Positions 47,605 to 56,416 of a stretch of DNA of 64,000 nucleotides are shown here, in pieces. Each line of letters begins with the position of its first letter. Position 1 is the stretch's first letter. The stretch comes from JAWLGZ01 sp041690635 (GTDB lineage: Bacteria > Pseudomonadota > Gammaproteobacteria > Thiohalomonadales > Thiohalomonadaceae), in contig JAWLGZ010000002.1 in the NCBI GenBank assembly GCA_041690635.1, positions 620,001 to 684,000 on the forward strand, read 5' to 3'. The notes beneath the pieces are model-generated. The model worked only from the letters and a program-made list of their open reading frames with translations. It did no database searches and was not told where the DNA came from. Both the position numbers and the translations under genes were made by a program.

Positions 47605-48441
47605 TCAGGTCGCCCAGATGCGCGGGGGACAGGCGGCGCGCCCCAGGAGGCACGGGCGCAGCGCCTCCCAGACGGGAATCAACCGGCGGCGGGCCGCCTC
47701 GGCACCGGGGCCGAGATAGCGGGCGACCAGCAGACCGTCGATGAGCGTCACACCCGCTATCTCGCCATCGCTGTCGTCCCCCAGCGCCTCGCGCGCGGCG
47801 CTCAGGTGGTCGGCATCCGCCCACGCCGCAATCAGTGTCGAGACCGCCGCATGGCCGCGCAGGCCGCACTTCTCATCCAGACCACCGCCGTCGATACGAA
47901 GCCGCTCGACGAGCAACGGCCTCCCTTCGCGCGTTACCCGCAGACCGAACTCGGCCCACCCGTATGCGAACCGCTCGCCGGCCGCCGGCCGCCCGAGGCA
48001 GACGGTCTCCCAACCAATGAAGCCGGAGTCGGCATCCAGTTCAACGTCCGTTTCGATGATCGCCTCCGCGCCAGGGAACAGAATGTTCTCCTGCGGCATC
48101 CACTCCAGCGCGCCGTTGCCGGCCACACCGAGGCGCTGACTGACGTGGGCGCACGGCCCGGCGCTGCGGTAGAACTTGGTTGCCCCCGGCGTGGTGACCA
48201 GGACTGCGCTGCCCGCTGCCGCATGCACGCGGATATCCAGCCCATCGCCGCCGACGATGCCGCCCGGCGGGTGCAGCAGATAGAGATGGCAGGCGCCGTC
48301 GCCCGGGTGGAATGGGCGCTGTACCGCCAGCGGCCCGCGCTGCTTCCGCCGCGCCAGCACGGTGCGTCCGCCGCGCTGCTCGAAGCCGAGGTGAAGCGCG
48401 GCCTGCCATCCCCCGTCTTGCATGGCGGGCAGGGTGCTCAT
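47605..48441 (-). CDS. ureD: Urease accessory protein UreD (UreH)
   Basis: A 278-residue UreD. Recognisable segments are GWQAALHLGFEQRGGRTVLARRKQRGPLAVQRPFHPG, CHLYLLHPPGGIVGGDGLDI, TTPGATKFYRS, GALEWMPQENILFPGA and GFIGWETVCLGRPAAGE. With UreF it forms the platform on which UreG delivers nickel to apo-urease. I chose ATG 48441, overlapping the urtE stop by four bases; the open frame continues upstream but only in antisense of urtE. Confidence 0.95.
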   Translation of the reverse strand: MSTLPAMQDGGWQAALHLGFEQRGGRTVLARRKQRGPLAVQRPFHPGDGACHLYLLHPPGGIVGGDGLDIRVHAAAGSAVLVTTPGATKFYRSAGPCAHVSQRLGVAGNGALEWMPQENILFPGAEAIIETDVELDADSGFIGWETVCLGRPAAGERFAYGWAEFGLRVTREGRPLLVERLRIDGGGLDEKCGLRGHAAVSTLIAAWADADHLSAAREALGDDSDGEIAGVTLIDGLLVARYLGPGAEAARRRLIPVWEALRPCLLGRAACPPRIWAT

Positions 48442-49133
48442 ACGGTCAGGTACCGGCGGACCAGATCGTCGTTCAGTTCCCCCATCCCGCCGGTCGCCAC
48501 CGCCCGACCACGATCCATGATGCAGAACCGGTCGGCCACCTTGCGGGCGAACGGGAGCTTCTGTTCCACTAGCAGAACCGTGAGGCCACGTTCGCGATTG
48601 AGCAGCCGGATGATGTCGCCGATCTCCTGCACGACGTTGGGCTGAATCCCCTCGGTCGGCTCGTCGAGGATGAGCAGCTTCGGTTCGATCACCAGTGCCC
48701 GTCCGATGGCGAGCTGCTGCTGTTGGCCGCCCGAGAGGTCGCCGCCGCGTCGCCCGCGCATCTCGTGCAGGACCGGAAACAGCTCGTAGATATACCCGGG
48801 GATGTCGCGCCCCTTGTCCGGCCGTGCCGGCAGGCCGATGCGCAGATTCTCCTCCACCGTGAGCATGGGGAAAATCTGCCGCCCCTGGGGCACATAGCCA
48901 ATGCCGATCCCCGCCCGCTTTTCCGCGGGGAGCTTGGCAATATCGGAACCCTGAAAGTTGATGGTCCCCGACTTCACCGGCAGCAGCCCCATCACGCACT
49001 GGAGCAGCGTGGTCTTGCCCACACCGTTGCGTCCCATCAGGCAGGTGCATTGGCCTTCGGGGACGTGGAGATCGAGGTCCCACAGTGTGTGACTCTCGCC
49101 GTATAACTGATTGAGTGAACCGACGCGCAGCAT
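48438..49133 (-). CDS. urtE: Urea ABC transporter ATPase UrtE
   Basis: A 231-residue ATPase of the LivF type: Walker A GRNGVGKTT, signature LSGGQQQQLAIGRALV, Walker B LLILDEPTEGIQPNVVQEIG, and the switch H-loop replaced by EQKLPFARKVADR, as usual for UrtE. I chose ATG 49133 (MLRVGSLNQLYGES), two bases after urtD. Confidence 0.96.
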   Translation of the reverse strand: MLRVGSLNQLYGESHTLWDLDLHVPEGQCTCLMGRNGVGKTTLLQCVMGLLPVKSGTINFQGSDIAKLPAEKRAGIGIGYVPQGRQIFPMLTVEENLRIGLPARPDKGRDIPGYIYELFPVLHEMRGRRGGDLSGGQQQQLAIGRALVIEPKLLILDEPTEGIQPNVVQEIGDIIRLLNRERGLTVLLVEQKLPFARKVADRFCIMDRGRAVATGGMGELNDDLVRRYLTV

Positions 49134-49135
49134 GA

Positions 49136-49978
49136 TTACTCTCCGAGATACACCTCGACCACCCGAGGATCGTTCTGCACCTGATCCATCGTCCCCTCGG
49201 CGAGTACACTGCCCTGGTGCAGGACAGTGACCTTGCGGGCGATGGAGCGGACGAACTCCATGTCGTGCTCCACCACCACCACCGAGCGTTCTCCGGCCAG
49301 GGATGTGAGCAGCTCGGCGGTGCGGTCCATCTCCTGATGGGTCATGCCGGCCACCGGCTCGTCCACCAGCAGCAGTCGCGGGTTCTGCATCAACAGCATG
49401 CCAATCTCCAGCCACTGCTTCTGGCCGTGGGAGAGCGCGCCGGCGCGGCGGTCGCGGTGTTCGGTGAGCCCGATGGTCTCCAGCACCTCGTCGATCCCTT
49501 CACGCTGTGGCGGCGACAACCGGGCGGTGAGCGTCGCCCAGACGCGCTTGTTGCCGGCCATCGCCAGCTCCAAGTTCTCGAACACCGTCTGGTTCTCGAA
49601 CACGGTGGGTTTCTGGAACTTGCGCCCGATCCCCTGGTTGGCGATCTCCGGTTCCGACAGCTTCAGCAGGTTGATGCGCTGACCGAAATAGACGGTGCCT
49701 GTGTCGGGCCGGGTCTTGCCGGTGATGATGTCCATCATGGTCGTCTTGCCGGCACCGTTGGGGCCGATGATGCAGCGCAACTCGCCGGCATCGATGTAGA
49801 GGTTCAGGTTGTTTATCGCCCTGAAGCCGTCGAAGCTGACCGACACATCCTCCATGTAGAGGATGGTGTTGTGGCTGATGTCGAGGCGCGGGTTGTCAGC
49901 GGGGACCATGAAATCGAATACCCGGTCCCGGCGCATCGCCTCGCGTGCTGCGTTGAACTGGCTTTCCAGGAGCTTCAT
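49136..49978 (-). CDS. urtD: Urea ABC transporter ATPase UrtD
   Basis: A 280-residue ATPase of the LivG type: ILYMEDVSVSFDGFRAINNLNLYID, Walker A GPNGAGKTT, FQKPTVFENQTVFENLELA, a modified signature LSHGQKQWLEIGMLL, Walker B LLLVDEPVAGMT and H-loop VVVEHDMEFV. The LSHGQ signature is typical of UrtD. It starts at ATG 49978, overlapping urtC by four bases. Confidence 0.96.
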   Translation of the reverse strand: MKLLESQFNAAREAMRRDRVFDFMVPADNPRLDISHNTILYMEDVSVSFDGFRAINNLNLYIDAGELRCIIGPNGAGKTTMMDIITGKTRPDTGTVYFGQRINLLKLSEPEIANQGIGRKFQKPTVFENQTVFENLELAMAGNKRVWATLTARLSPPQREGIDEVLETIGLTEHRDRRAGALSHGQKQWLEIGMLLMQNPRLLLVDEPVAGMTHQEMDRTAELLTSLAGERSVVVVEHDMEFVRSIARKVTVLHQGSVLAEGTMDQVQNDPRVVEVYLGE

Positions 49979-51063
49979 GCCATCGCCTCCCTGCGCCGCA
50001 TCAGCCCGGCCAACCCGCGCGGCAGGAACACGGTGACGAAGACGAACAACCCACCGAGTGCGAACAGCCACGCCTCCGGCATCACCCCGGTGAGGGTGGT
50101 CTTGGTGTAATTGACCAGCACCGCCCCGGCCACCGCACCATAGAGCGTGGCCCGTCCGCCGACCGCCACCCAGATGACGATCTCGATGGAGTTGATGGGC
50201 GAGAACTCGTTGGGATTGATGATTCCCACCTGCGGCACGTAAAGCGCACCGGCGATGCCGGCCAGCACCGCCGAGAAGGTGAAGACCCAAAGCTTCACAT
50301 GCTCGACGCGGTAGCCGATGAAGCGGGTGCGGTCCTCCGCATCGCGAATGGCGCGACTCACCCGCCCGAGGCGCGAGGTGACGATGGCGCGGCAGGCGAG
50401 GTAACCACCGGCGAGCGACAGCGCCGAGGCGACGAACAACCCGATACGGGTGCCGTCCGCCTGCAGCGAAAAGCCGAGGATCTCCTTGAAATCGGTCAGG
50501 CCGTTGTTGCCCCCGAAGCCCATCTCGTTGCGGTAGAAAGCGAGCATGAGCGCGTAGGTGAGCGCCTGGGTGATGATGGAGAGATATACCCCGGTCACCC
50601 GCGAGCGAAACGCCAGCCACCCGAACAGGAAGGCGATCACCCCCGGCACCAGCATCACCATCAGTGCGGCAAACCAGAACTGGTCGAAGCCGTACCAGAA
50701 CCACGGCAGTTCCTGCCAGTTGAGGAACACCATGAAGTCGGGCAGGTCCGGGTTTCCGTAGACGCCGCGGTCGCCGATCTGGCGCATCAGGTACATCCCC
50801 ATGGCGTAGCCGCCGAGGGCGAAGAACGCCCCGTGGCCGAGACTGAGGATGCCCAGATACCCCCACACCAGGTCCACCGCGATCGCCAGCAGCGCGAAGG
50901 TGAGATATTTACCCAGCAGCGTGACGGTGTAGGTGGAGACATGCAGTGGATGGCCCTCCGGCAACAGCAGATTCAGTGCCGGCACCGCCACCGTCACCAG
51001 CGCCAGCAACCCGAGAAACGCCCGGCCACCGCGGTCGTTGCGAAGCAGTTCGACCATCCGCAT
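49975..51063 (-). CDS. urtC: Urea ABC transporter permease UrtC
   Basis: A 362-residue LivM-type permease with about ten TM helices and the segments GYLGILSLGHGAFFALGGYAMGMYLM, FRSRVTGVYLSIITQALTYALML and GGRATLYGAVAGAVLVNY. I chose ATG 51063 (MRMVELLRNDRGG); the frame extends upstream only through an arginine-rich antisense stretch of urtB. Confidence 0.95.
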   Translation of the reverse strand: MRMVELLRNDRGGRAFLGLLALVTVAVPALNLLLPEGHPLHVSTYTVTLLGKYLTFALLAIAVDLVWGYLGILSLGHGAFFALGGYAMGMYLMRQIGDRGVYGNPDLPDFMVFLNWQELPWFWYGFDQFWFAALMVMLVPGVIAFLFGWLAFRSRVTGVYLSIITQALTYALMLAFYRNEMGFGGNNGLTDFKEILGFSLQADGTRIGLFVASALSLAGGYLACRAIVTSRLGRVSRAIRDAEDRTRFIGYRVEHVKLWVFTFSAVLAGIAGALYVPQVGIINPNEFSPINSIEIVIWVAVGGRATLYGAVAGAVLVNYTKTTLTGVMPEAWLFALGGLFVFVTVFLPRGLAGLMRRREAMA

Positions 51064-51067
51064 CGGT

Positions 51068-52672
51068 CTACGCCTCCGCCGCCCGGCCCTTCTGCGGGAA
51101 GAGCCCGCGCGGCCGTTTCTGGATGAACAGGATGATGAAAAGCAGCACCAGGATCTTGGCGAGCACCGCACCGGCCCACGGCTCCATCACCTTGTTGGCG
51201 ACACCGAGCGAAAGTCCGGCGATGAGCGTGCCCCAGAGATTGCCCACACCGCCGAACACCACCACCATGAACGAATCGATGATGTAGGCCTGACCGAGAT
51301 TGGGGCCGACGTTGGTGAGCTGGCTGAGCGCCACACCGGCCACGCCGGCGATGCCGGAGCCGAGCCCGAAGGTGAGCGCATCGACCCATTGGGAGCGCAC
51401 CCCCATGGCGCGCGCCATGGCGCGGTTCTGCGACACCGCTCGCACCTGGAGCCCGAGCGGCGTCTTCTTGAGGATGAACACCAGTGCCGCGAACACCAGC
51501 AGGCAGAAGGCGATGATGTAGAGCCGGTTCAACGTCAGCGACAGGGCTGCGTTGATCTCGATGGTGCCGCTCATCCACTCCGGCGTCTGCACCGAACGGT
51601 TCAGCGGCGAGAAGATGGAACGTACCGCCTGTTGCAGCACCAGGCTGATACCGAAGGTGGCGAGCAGCGTCTCCAGCGGGCGCCCGTAGAGGAACCGGAT
51701 CACCCCACGCTCTATGGCGATCCCCACCAGGGCGGCGACCGTGAATGCGGCGGGTATCGCGACGAGGATGGAGAGACCGATGTGGTTCGGCATCAGCAAT
51801 TGCACCACGTAGGTGGTGTAGGCGCCGATCATGATCAGCTCGCCGTGCGCCATGTTGATGACCCCCATGACGCCGAAGGTGATTGCGAGCCCGATGGCCG
51901 CCAGCACCAGTACCGATCCGAGACTGAGACCGAAGAAGAGAGTCTCTGCCAACCCGGAGAGCTTGCGCCGGAACTCGATCCCCTTGAGCGATCGCAGCGC
52001 CGCCTGCCGCACCTGTTCGGCCGCGTCGCTGTCCAGGATCGCCCGCAGCCGCACCAGGGCGATCGGTTCCAGGCTGCTGCCCAGTTGTTCGATGGCGGCG
52101 AGCCGTATGGCATCGTCGCCGGATTCCAAAGCGCGCAGGGCGAGTGCCGTTTCGATGGCGGCACGAACGGCAGCGCTCTCCTCGACCCCAAGCCGTGCCT
52201 GCAGCAGTTCGGCACCGGCATCATCGAGCCCGGCCGTCATGCGGCGCACGGCCGCCAGCCGTACCGCGGCCGATTCCGCGCCCAGACTGAGCGTGGCGAT
52301 GGCGGTGCGCAGAGTGCTGCGCAGTGTGTTGTTGAGGACGATCCTCTTGAGTGTGCCGGGTTCCGCAGCCATCGGCTCGCCGGTCAGGGCCGTGGTGACA
52401 CCGGACTGGTCATCGATCAGAACCAGAGTGGCATCCTCGGCGGTGAATCGCAGCCGTCCATCCAGCAGCGCCTGAAGGAGTACCAGGCTTCTGGAGTCAC
52501 CTGATGCGGCGATGTGTTCGACGGCGGACTGCTTGACCTGAAAGCTTCGATCGGTGAGCCGGGCGGCGGCCGCTTCGAACTCCGCCGTGCCGGCTGCCGC
52601 CGGTCCCGCAACGAGCAGGAGGAGCAGCCAAAACTGGATCACTGTTCTCGACATAGCCGCTTCGCCATCCAT
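51068..52672 (-). CDS. urtB: Urea ABC transporter permease UrtB
   Basis: A 534-residue protein. A signal peptide (SRTVIQFWLLLLLVAGPAAAG) is followed by about 200 residues of HEAT-like periplasmic helices (AVEHIAASGDSRSLVLLQALLDG, AVRLAAVRRMTAG), then a LivH-type permease (FGLSLGSVLVLAAIGLAITFGVMGVINMAHGELIMIGAYTTYVVQ). The long N-terminal domain is characteristic of UrtB and separates it from amino-acid LivH proteins. Confidence 0.95.
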   Translation of the reverse strand: MDGEAAMSRTVIQFWLLLLLVAGPAAAGTAEFEAAAARLTDRSFQVKQSAVEHIAASGDSRSLVLLQALLDGRLRFTAEDATLVLIDDQSGVTTALTGEPMAAEPGTLKRIVLNNTLRSTLRTAIATLSLGAESAAVRLAAVRRMTAGLDDAGAELLQARLGVEESAAVRAAIETALALRALESGDDAIRLAAIEQLGSSLEPIALVRLRAILDSDAAEQVRQAALRSLKGIEFRRKLSGLAETLFFGLSLGSVLVLAAIGLAITFGVMGVINMAHGELIMIGAYTTYVVQLLMPNHIGLSILVAIPAAFTVAALVGIAIERGVIRFLYGRPLETLLATFGISLVLQQAVRSIFSPLNRSVQTPEWMSGTIEINAALSLTLNRLYIIAFCLLVFAALVFILKKTPLGLQVRAVSQNRAMARAMGVRSQWVDALTFGLGSGIAGVAGVALSQLTNVGPNLGQAYIIDSFMVVVFGGVGNLWGTLIAGLSLGVANKVMEPWAGAVLAKILVLLFIILFIQKRPRGLFPQKGRAAEA

Positions 52673-52683
52673 CCTTTAGCGCT

Positions 52684-52769
52684 TGTGGGAGACCGTGGGT
52701 GAATCGCGGCTTCCGCCGCTCCTGCAGCGGTATCCCCCTGCAGGAGCGGCGGGCGCCACGCGCATCGGT
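52684..52769. repeat. REP-like palindrome between urtA and urtB
   Basis: GGGAGACCGTGGGTGAATCGCGGCTTCCGCCGCTCCTGCAG and, inverted, CTGCAGGAGCGGCGGGCGCC. Related to 3742-3811. Confidence 0.65.
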
Positions 52770-54058
52770 CAGTAGTTCTGACCCGAGCAGCTCTTGGTCT
52801 TGGGGTTGTAGTTGCCGCAGGAGACCGGCTTGGTCCAGTCGGCGATGATCTCCTTCGAGCCGGGGAGGAAGTCGGACCAGGCGTCACCCGGCACCAGGCC
52901 GTCGGTCTCCCAGACCACCGCGAACTGGCCGTCCTCCTGGATCTCGCCGATCAGCACCGGCTTGGTGATGTGGTGGTTCGGCAGCATCTGCGCCACGCCG
53001 CCGGTGAGGTTGGGGACGCTGATGCCGATCAGTGCATCCTGCACGGCGGTGGCATCGGTGGTGCCCGCCTTCTCCACCGCCTTCACCCACATGTTGAAGC
53101 CGATATAGTGGGCCTCCATCGGGTCGTTGGTGACGCGGTCGGTGTTCTTGATGAAGTTGTGCCAGTTCTGAATGAACTCGGCGTTCTCCGGCGCGTCCAC
53201 GCTCATGAAGTAGTTCCAGGCGGCGAGATGGCCGACCAGCGGCTTGGTATCGATGCCGGAAAGCTCCTCCTCACCCACAGAGAAGGCGACCACCGGGATC
53301 TGCTCGGCGGAAACGCCCTGGTTGCCGAGTTCCTTGTAGAAGGGCACGTTGGCATCGCCGTTGATGGTGGAGACCACCGCAGTCTTCTTGCCCGCTGAGC
53401 CGAACCGCTTGATGTCCGCGACGATGCTCTGCCAGTCGGAATGGCCGAACGGGGTGTAGTTGATCAGGATGTCCTTGTCATCGACACCCTTCGCCTTGAG
53501 GTAGGCCTCCAGGATCTTATTGGTGGTGCGCGGATAGACATAGTCGGTGCCCGCCAGCACCCAGCGCTCGACCCCGATGTCGTTCATCAGGTAGTCGACG
53601 GCCGGGATCGCCTGCTGGTTGGGCGCGGCGCCGGTGTAGAAGACGTTCCTGGAGGACTCCTCGCCCTCATACTGCACCGGATAGAAGAGGATGCTGTTCA
53701 GCTCCTCGAACACCGGCAGCACCGATTTGCGCGACACCGAAGTCCAGCAGCCGAATACCACGTCCACCTTCTCTTGGGAGATGAGTTCACGCGCCTTCTC
53801 CGCAAACAGCGGCCAGTTGGAGGCGGGGTCGACCACCACCGCTTCGAGCTTCTTGCCGAGAACGCCGCCCTTCCTGTTCTGCTCGTCCACCAGCATCAAC
53901 ACGGTGTCCTTAAGGGTGGTCTCGCTGATCGCCATCGTGCCCGACAACGAATGCAACACACCGACCTTGATGGTGTCGGCAGCCCAGGTGGCGGTGGAGA
54001 GGGTCAGTGCGGCCGTGGCCAGCATGGTCGCCTTGATATGGTGCAGTGCTTTTTTCAT
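52769..54058 (-). CDS. urtA: Urea ABC transporter substrate-binding protein UrtA
   Basis: A 429-residue periplasmic binding protein: signal peptide MKKALHHIKATMLATAALTLSTATWA, then DTIKVGVLHSLSGTMAISETTLKDTVLMLVDEQN, FGCWTSVSRKSVLPVFEELNSILFYPVQYEGEESSRNV and YVYPRTTNKILEAYL. These are diagnostic of UrtA rather than amide or amino-acid binders. The first gene of the operon, it sits 56 bases from a sigma-54 promoter. Confidence 0.97.
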   Translation of the reverse strand: MKKALHHIKATMLATAALTLSTATWAADTIKVGVLHSLSGTMAISETTLKDTVLMLVDEQNRKGGVLGKKLEAVVVDPASNWPLFAEKARELISQEKVDVVFGCWTSVSRKSVLPVFEELNSILFYPVQYEGEESSRNVFYTGAAPNQQAIPAVDYLMNDIGVERWVLAGTDYVYPRTTNKILEAYLKAKGVDDKDILINYTPFGHSDWQSIVADIKRFGSAGKKTAVVSTINGDANVPFYKELGNQGVSAEQIPVVAFSVGEEELSGIDTKPLVGHLAAWNYFMSVDAPENAEFIQNWHNFIKNTDRVTNDPMEAHYIGFNMWVKAVEKAGTTDATAVQDALIGISVPNLTGGVAQMLPNHHITKPVLIGEIQEDGQFAVVWETDGLVPGDAWSDFLPGSKEIIADWTKPVSCGNYNPKTKSCSGQNY

Positions 54059-54113
54059 GCCTTTGCTCCCTTAACGTGGTTGGGCATCCGCGGAGGATTC
54101 CGAGGGGAGCGGG

Positions 54114-54129
54114 AGCAAAGAGAGTGCCA
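54114..54129 (-). promoter_or_regulatory. Sigma-54 promoter of the urt-ure operon
   Basis: TGGCAC-TCTCT-TTGCT matches the -24/-12 consensus TGGCAC-N5-TTGCW exactly. It lies 56 bases upstream of the urtA start and points toward it. Confidence 0.88.
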
Positions 54130-54183
54130 GTCTGATAACGATCGCCTTATCAGCAAGTTGCACGCGAGCCCAGAGGCCTGCTC

Positions 54184-54216
54184 ACCAGGCGCGCACTGTG
54201 CTGGTGCGCGCCTGGT
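54184..54216. promoter_or_regulatory. NtrC-like palindrome upstream of urtA
   Basis: A perfect inverted repeat with 13-base arms and a 7-base spacer; the centre is GCAC-N7-GTGC (54193-54207), the NtrC half-site pattern. It lies about 65-80 bases upstream of the sigma-54 promoter, suitable for an enhancer. It could also act as a terminator stem for the lipoprotein gene, but no T-run follows. Confidence 0.65.
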
Positions 54217-54292
54217 TCACCGACAGGCAGCAGTCGCATCAAAGCGGTGCAGCGCGCCGGAATGGACCAGAGGCGGGGTCGGCGTGATGGAA

Positions 54293-55303
54293 TCAGGGGG
54301 CGGCGGCGCGCTCTTTGGCGATCACGGCCGCATAGTCCGGAAGGTGCGCGACGATCCCCATGTCCGGATGGAAGTCGACCCACCCTGCAACCAGTTGGCG
54401 GCGATAGTCCCTCAGGTTGAGGTCGAAGAGATCGTCGGGGTTGGCATCGCGCAGCAGCAGATCCGCGCCCTCCATCTTGAACTTGCCGATGCGCACATCG
54501 CCGCCGAAAACGAAGAGATAGTTTTCCACGGCTTCGGGTGGCTCGATGCGCGGGGCATCTCCGGTGCCTTCGGTGCCTTCCAGGAACAGGACCGCCTGCC
54601 CCGGCGTGGCGCGTACCCCGGAGACCCGTCCGCGCAGTTGTGGGGCAGGGACCAGCGCTTCCGGGTCGATGATGAGCGTGTTCTCCACGATGGAGATCCC
54701 CTCGATGTGGCGTACAGAGACCAGTTCCTCCAGCTGAACGCCGATGAGGTCGAGCAGATTGGCAACCGGAATGCCGGCCGCTTCCAGCTCGCTGGGCTGG
54801 AGCGCCACATCCCCCGCTTCAGTCACCCTCAGGGTGCCGACGATGGTCGCCTGCACCGGCAATGGCCGCTGCAGGGCGCCGGTCAGCACCACATCCCCTT
54901 CCCGCACCTCCACCGCCACATCGCGGATCGGCGGGTCCTCGTAGCCGAGCAGGATGTCGTTAATCAATCGGGAGAGGTCGGCGCCGGAGAGGCGGATTTC
55001 GGCATCAAAGATGTCGATGCGGTAGGAGTTTCGATCGGCCAGGTCGGGGGGCCCTTCGCCCACTGCCGCGAGTTCGCCATGCAGCCTCGGGATGTGAACC
55101 GTCACCTCATCGGTCAACCGCAGCCCCAGGTTCTCCGTCCGGATCAGCGTCCGGTCCCGCGGCACCCCGTTGGTGCCCAGCGGTTCGCCGGGCGGGGGCA
55201 CGGCTTCCAGCGGGCCTTCCTGCGGCGATACCTCCCGTCCCTCGCAGCCGGCCATCAGGACACCCGCCAGTCCGGTTATCAATATCAGTCGAGAACAGGC
55301 CAC
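54293..55303 (-). CDS. Putative lipoprotein of unknown function
   Basis: A 336-residue protein. A lipobox (LAGVLMAGC, Cys20) follows a hydrophobic signal; residue +2 is Glu, so outer-membrane sorting is likely. The mature part is beta-rich and repetitive in character (VEVREGDVVLTGALQRPLPVQATIVGTLRVTEAGDVALQP) with a C-terminal YRRQLVAGWVDFHPDMGIVAHLPDYA. I do not recognise the family; the AIVVG-type 'DUF' lipid-binding beta-sheet proteins are a guess. It is divergent from cysZ. Confidence 0.6.
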   Translation of the reverse strand: MACSRLILITGLAGVLMAGCEGREVSPQEGPLEAVPPPGEPLGTNGVPRDRTLIRTENLGLRLTDEVTVHIPRLHGELAAVGEGPPDLADRNSYRIDIFDAEIRLSGADLSRLINDILLGYEDPPIRDVAVEVREGDVVLTGALQRPLPVQATIVGTLRVTEAGDVALQPSELEAAGIPVANLLDLIGVQLEELVSVRHIEGISIVENTLIIDPEALVPAPQLRGRVSGVRATPGQAVLFLEGTEGTGDAPRIEPPEAVENYLFVFGGDVRIGKFKMEGADLLLRDANPDDLFDLNLRDYRRQLVAGWVDFHPDMGIVAHLPDYAAVIAKERAAAP

Positions 55304-55425
55304 GCGGCGCCTCCCTGCGGTTGCCGCCCCTTCCCGGCGAGCTTAGCAGCCTGCTGCGGGAACCGACTTGAACCCCCCGCCCCGCTGGCGTAGTGTCCGC
55401 CGCGGGCCAAGAAAGGGAACGAACG

Positions 55426-56169
55426 ATGGTTCAGCCGGTTTCCGGCGCGGGCTACTTCCTGCGCGGATTGAAGTTGCTGGGTGCGCCGGGGGTGCGCGGT
55501 TATGCGGCGCTGCCGCTGGCGATCAACGTGGTGGTGTTCAGTCTGCTCATCTGGCTGGCGGTGGACCAGTTCGGGGCGCTGCTGGACTGGATGATGCCGC
55601 GGCTGCCGGACTGGATGGCGTGGCTCGCCTGGCTGCTCTGGATCGTCTTTGCACTGACCGCCCTGGTGGTGGTGTTCTTCACCTTTACCATCGTCGCCAA
55701 CCTGTTCGGTGCCCCCTTCAACGGCCTGCTGGCCGAGGCGGTGGAGCGGCACCTGACAGGCGCAGAAGCTGCGGAAGGCGGTGGTATCACCGAAGCCCTG
55801 AAGCAGGCACCAGCCGCCATTCTGGATGAGCTGCGCAAGCTGCTCTATGTGGTGACGCAGGCGATCCCGCTGCTGATTCTGTTCTTGATCCCGCTACTGA
55901 ATCTGGCGGCACCGGTCCTGTGGGCACTGTTCGGGGCGTGGATCCTGGCAGTGGAGTATGCGGATTACCCGATGGGTAATCACGGGCTGAAGGGGAAGGA
56001 GGTGCGCCGGCTTCTTGGAGAGAAGCGCCTCCTCTCGCTCAGCTTCGGTGGAGCGACAATGGTGGCGACCATGATCCCGGGGCTGAACCTGCTTGTCATG
56101 CCGGCGGCAGTGGCCGGAGCAACGGTCATGTGGGTTGAGCGTTTCAAGAGTGTGGAACAAGCCGCCTAA
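55426..56169 (+). CDS. cysZ: CysZ/EI24-family membrane protein
   Basis: A 247-residue protein with four or so TM regions and the CysZ pattern: SGAGYFLRGLKLLGAPGVRGYAALPLAINVVVF, FFTFTIVANLFGAPFNGLLAEAVE, QAIPLLILFLIPLLNLAAPVLWALFGAWILAVEYADYPMGNHG and ATMVATMIPGLNLLVMPAAVAGATVMWVE. CysZ moves sulfate for cysteine synthesis. I chose ATG 55426 with AAAGGGA upstream; an ATG at 55393 adds 11 residues. Confidence 0.9.
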   Translation: MVQPVSGAGYFLRGLKLLGAPGVRGYAALPLAINVVVFSLLIWLAVDQFGALLDWMMPRLPDWMAWLAWLLWIVFALTALVVVFFTFTIVANLFGAPFNGLLAEAVERHLTGAEAAEGGGITEALKQAPAAILDELRKLLYVVTQAIPLLILFLIPLLNLAAPVLWALFGAWILAVEYADYPMGNHGLKGKEVRRLLGEKRLLSLSFGGATMVATMIPGLNLLVMPAAVAGATVMWVERFKSVEQAA

Positions 56170-56244
56170 TGAAGGCCGGTTCGACCTTATGTACATTCCG
56201 GACAAACGGGCTTATTCTTTACCAACTTGCTCAGGTATAGCATT

Positions 56245-56345
56245 TGGGCCCCCGACGGCCGCCTGTCGGGCCGGGTGCTCTAGCAGGCGCGGTGGGAAAA
56301 TGGAGCCATTTTTCCACCCGGCGCAGTAGACACTGCCCAAGTCCG
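56245..56345. repeat. Hairpin-rich element upstream of sodB
   Basis: CCCGAC / GTCGGG stem near 56254-56274, then a 13-bp near-perfect hairpin GGTGGGAAAATGG / CCATTTTTCCACC (56291-56318). Neither has a T-run suitable for a terminator. It could regulate sodB or be a repeat. Confidence 0.5.
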
Positions 56346-56416
56346 ACAGGCTGCCACCGTCTATCTTTAGCCGACGGCAACGAACAACCTGAAGACTGAC
56401 AATAAGGAGTCGCATC

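Noticed and set aside
48442..49209. Upstream extension of the ureD frame
   Set aside because: This stretch is an alternate frame of urtE; the conserved UreD sequence begins at ATG 48441.
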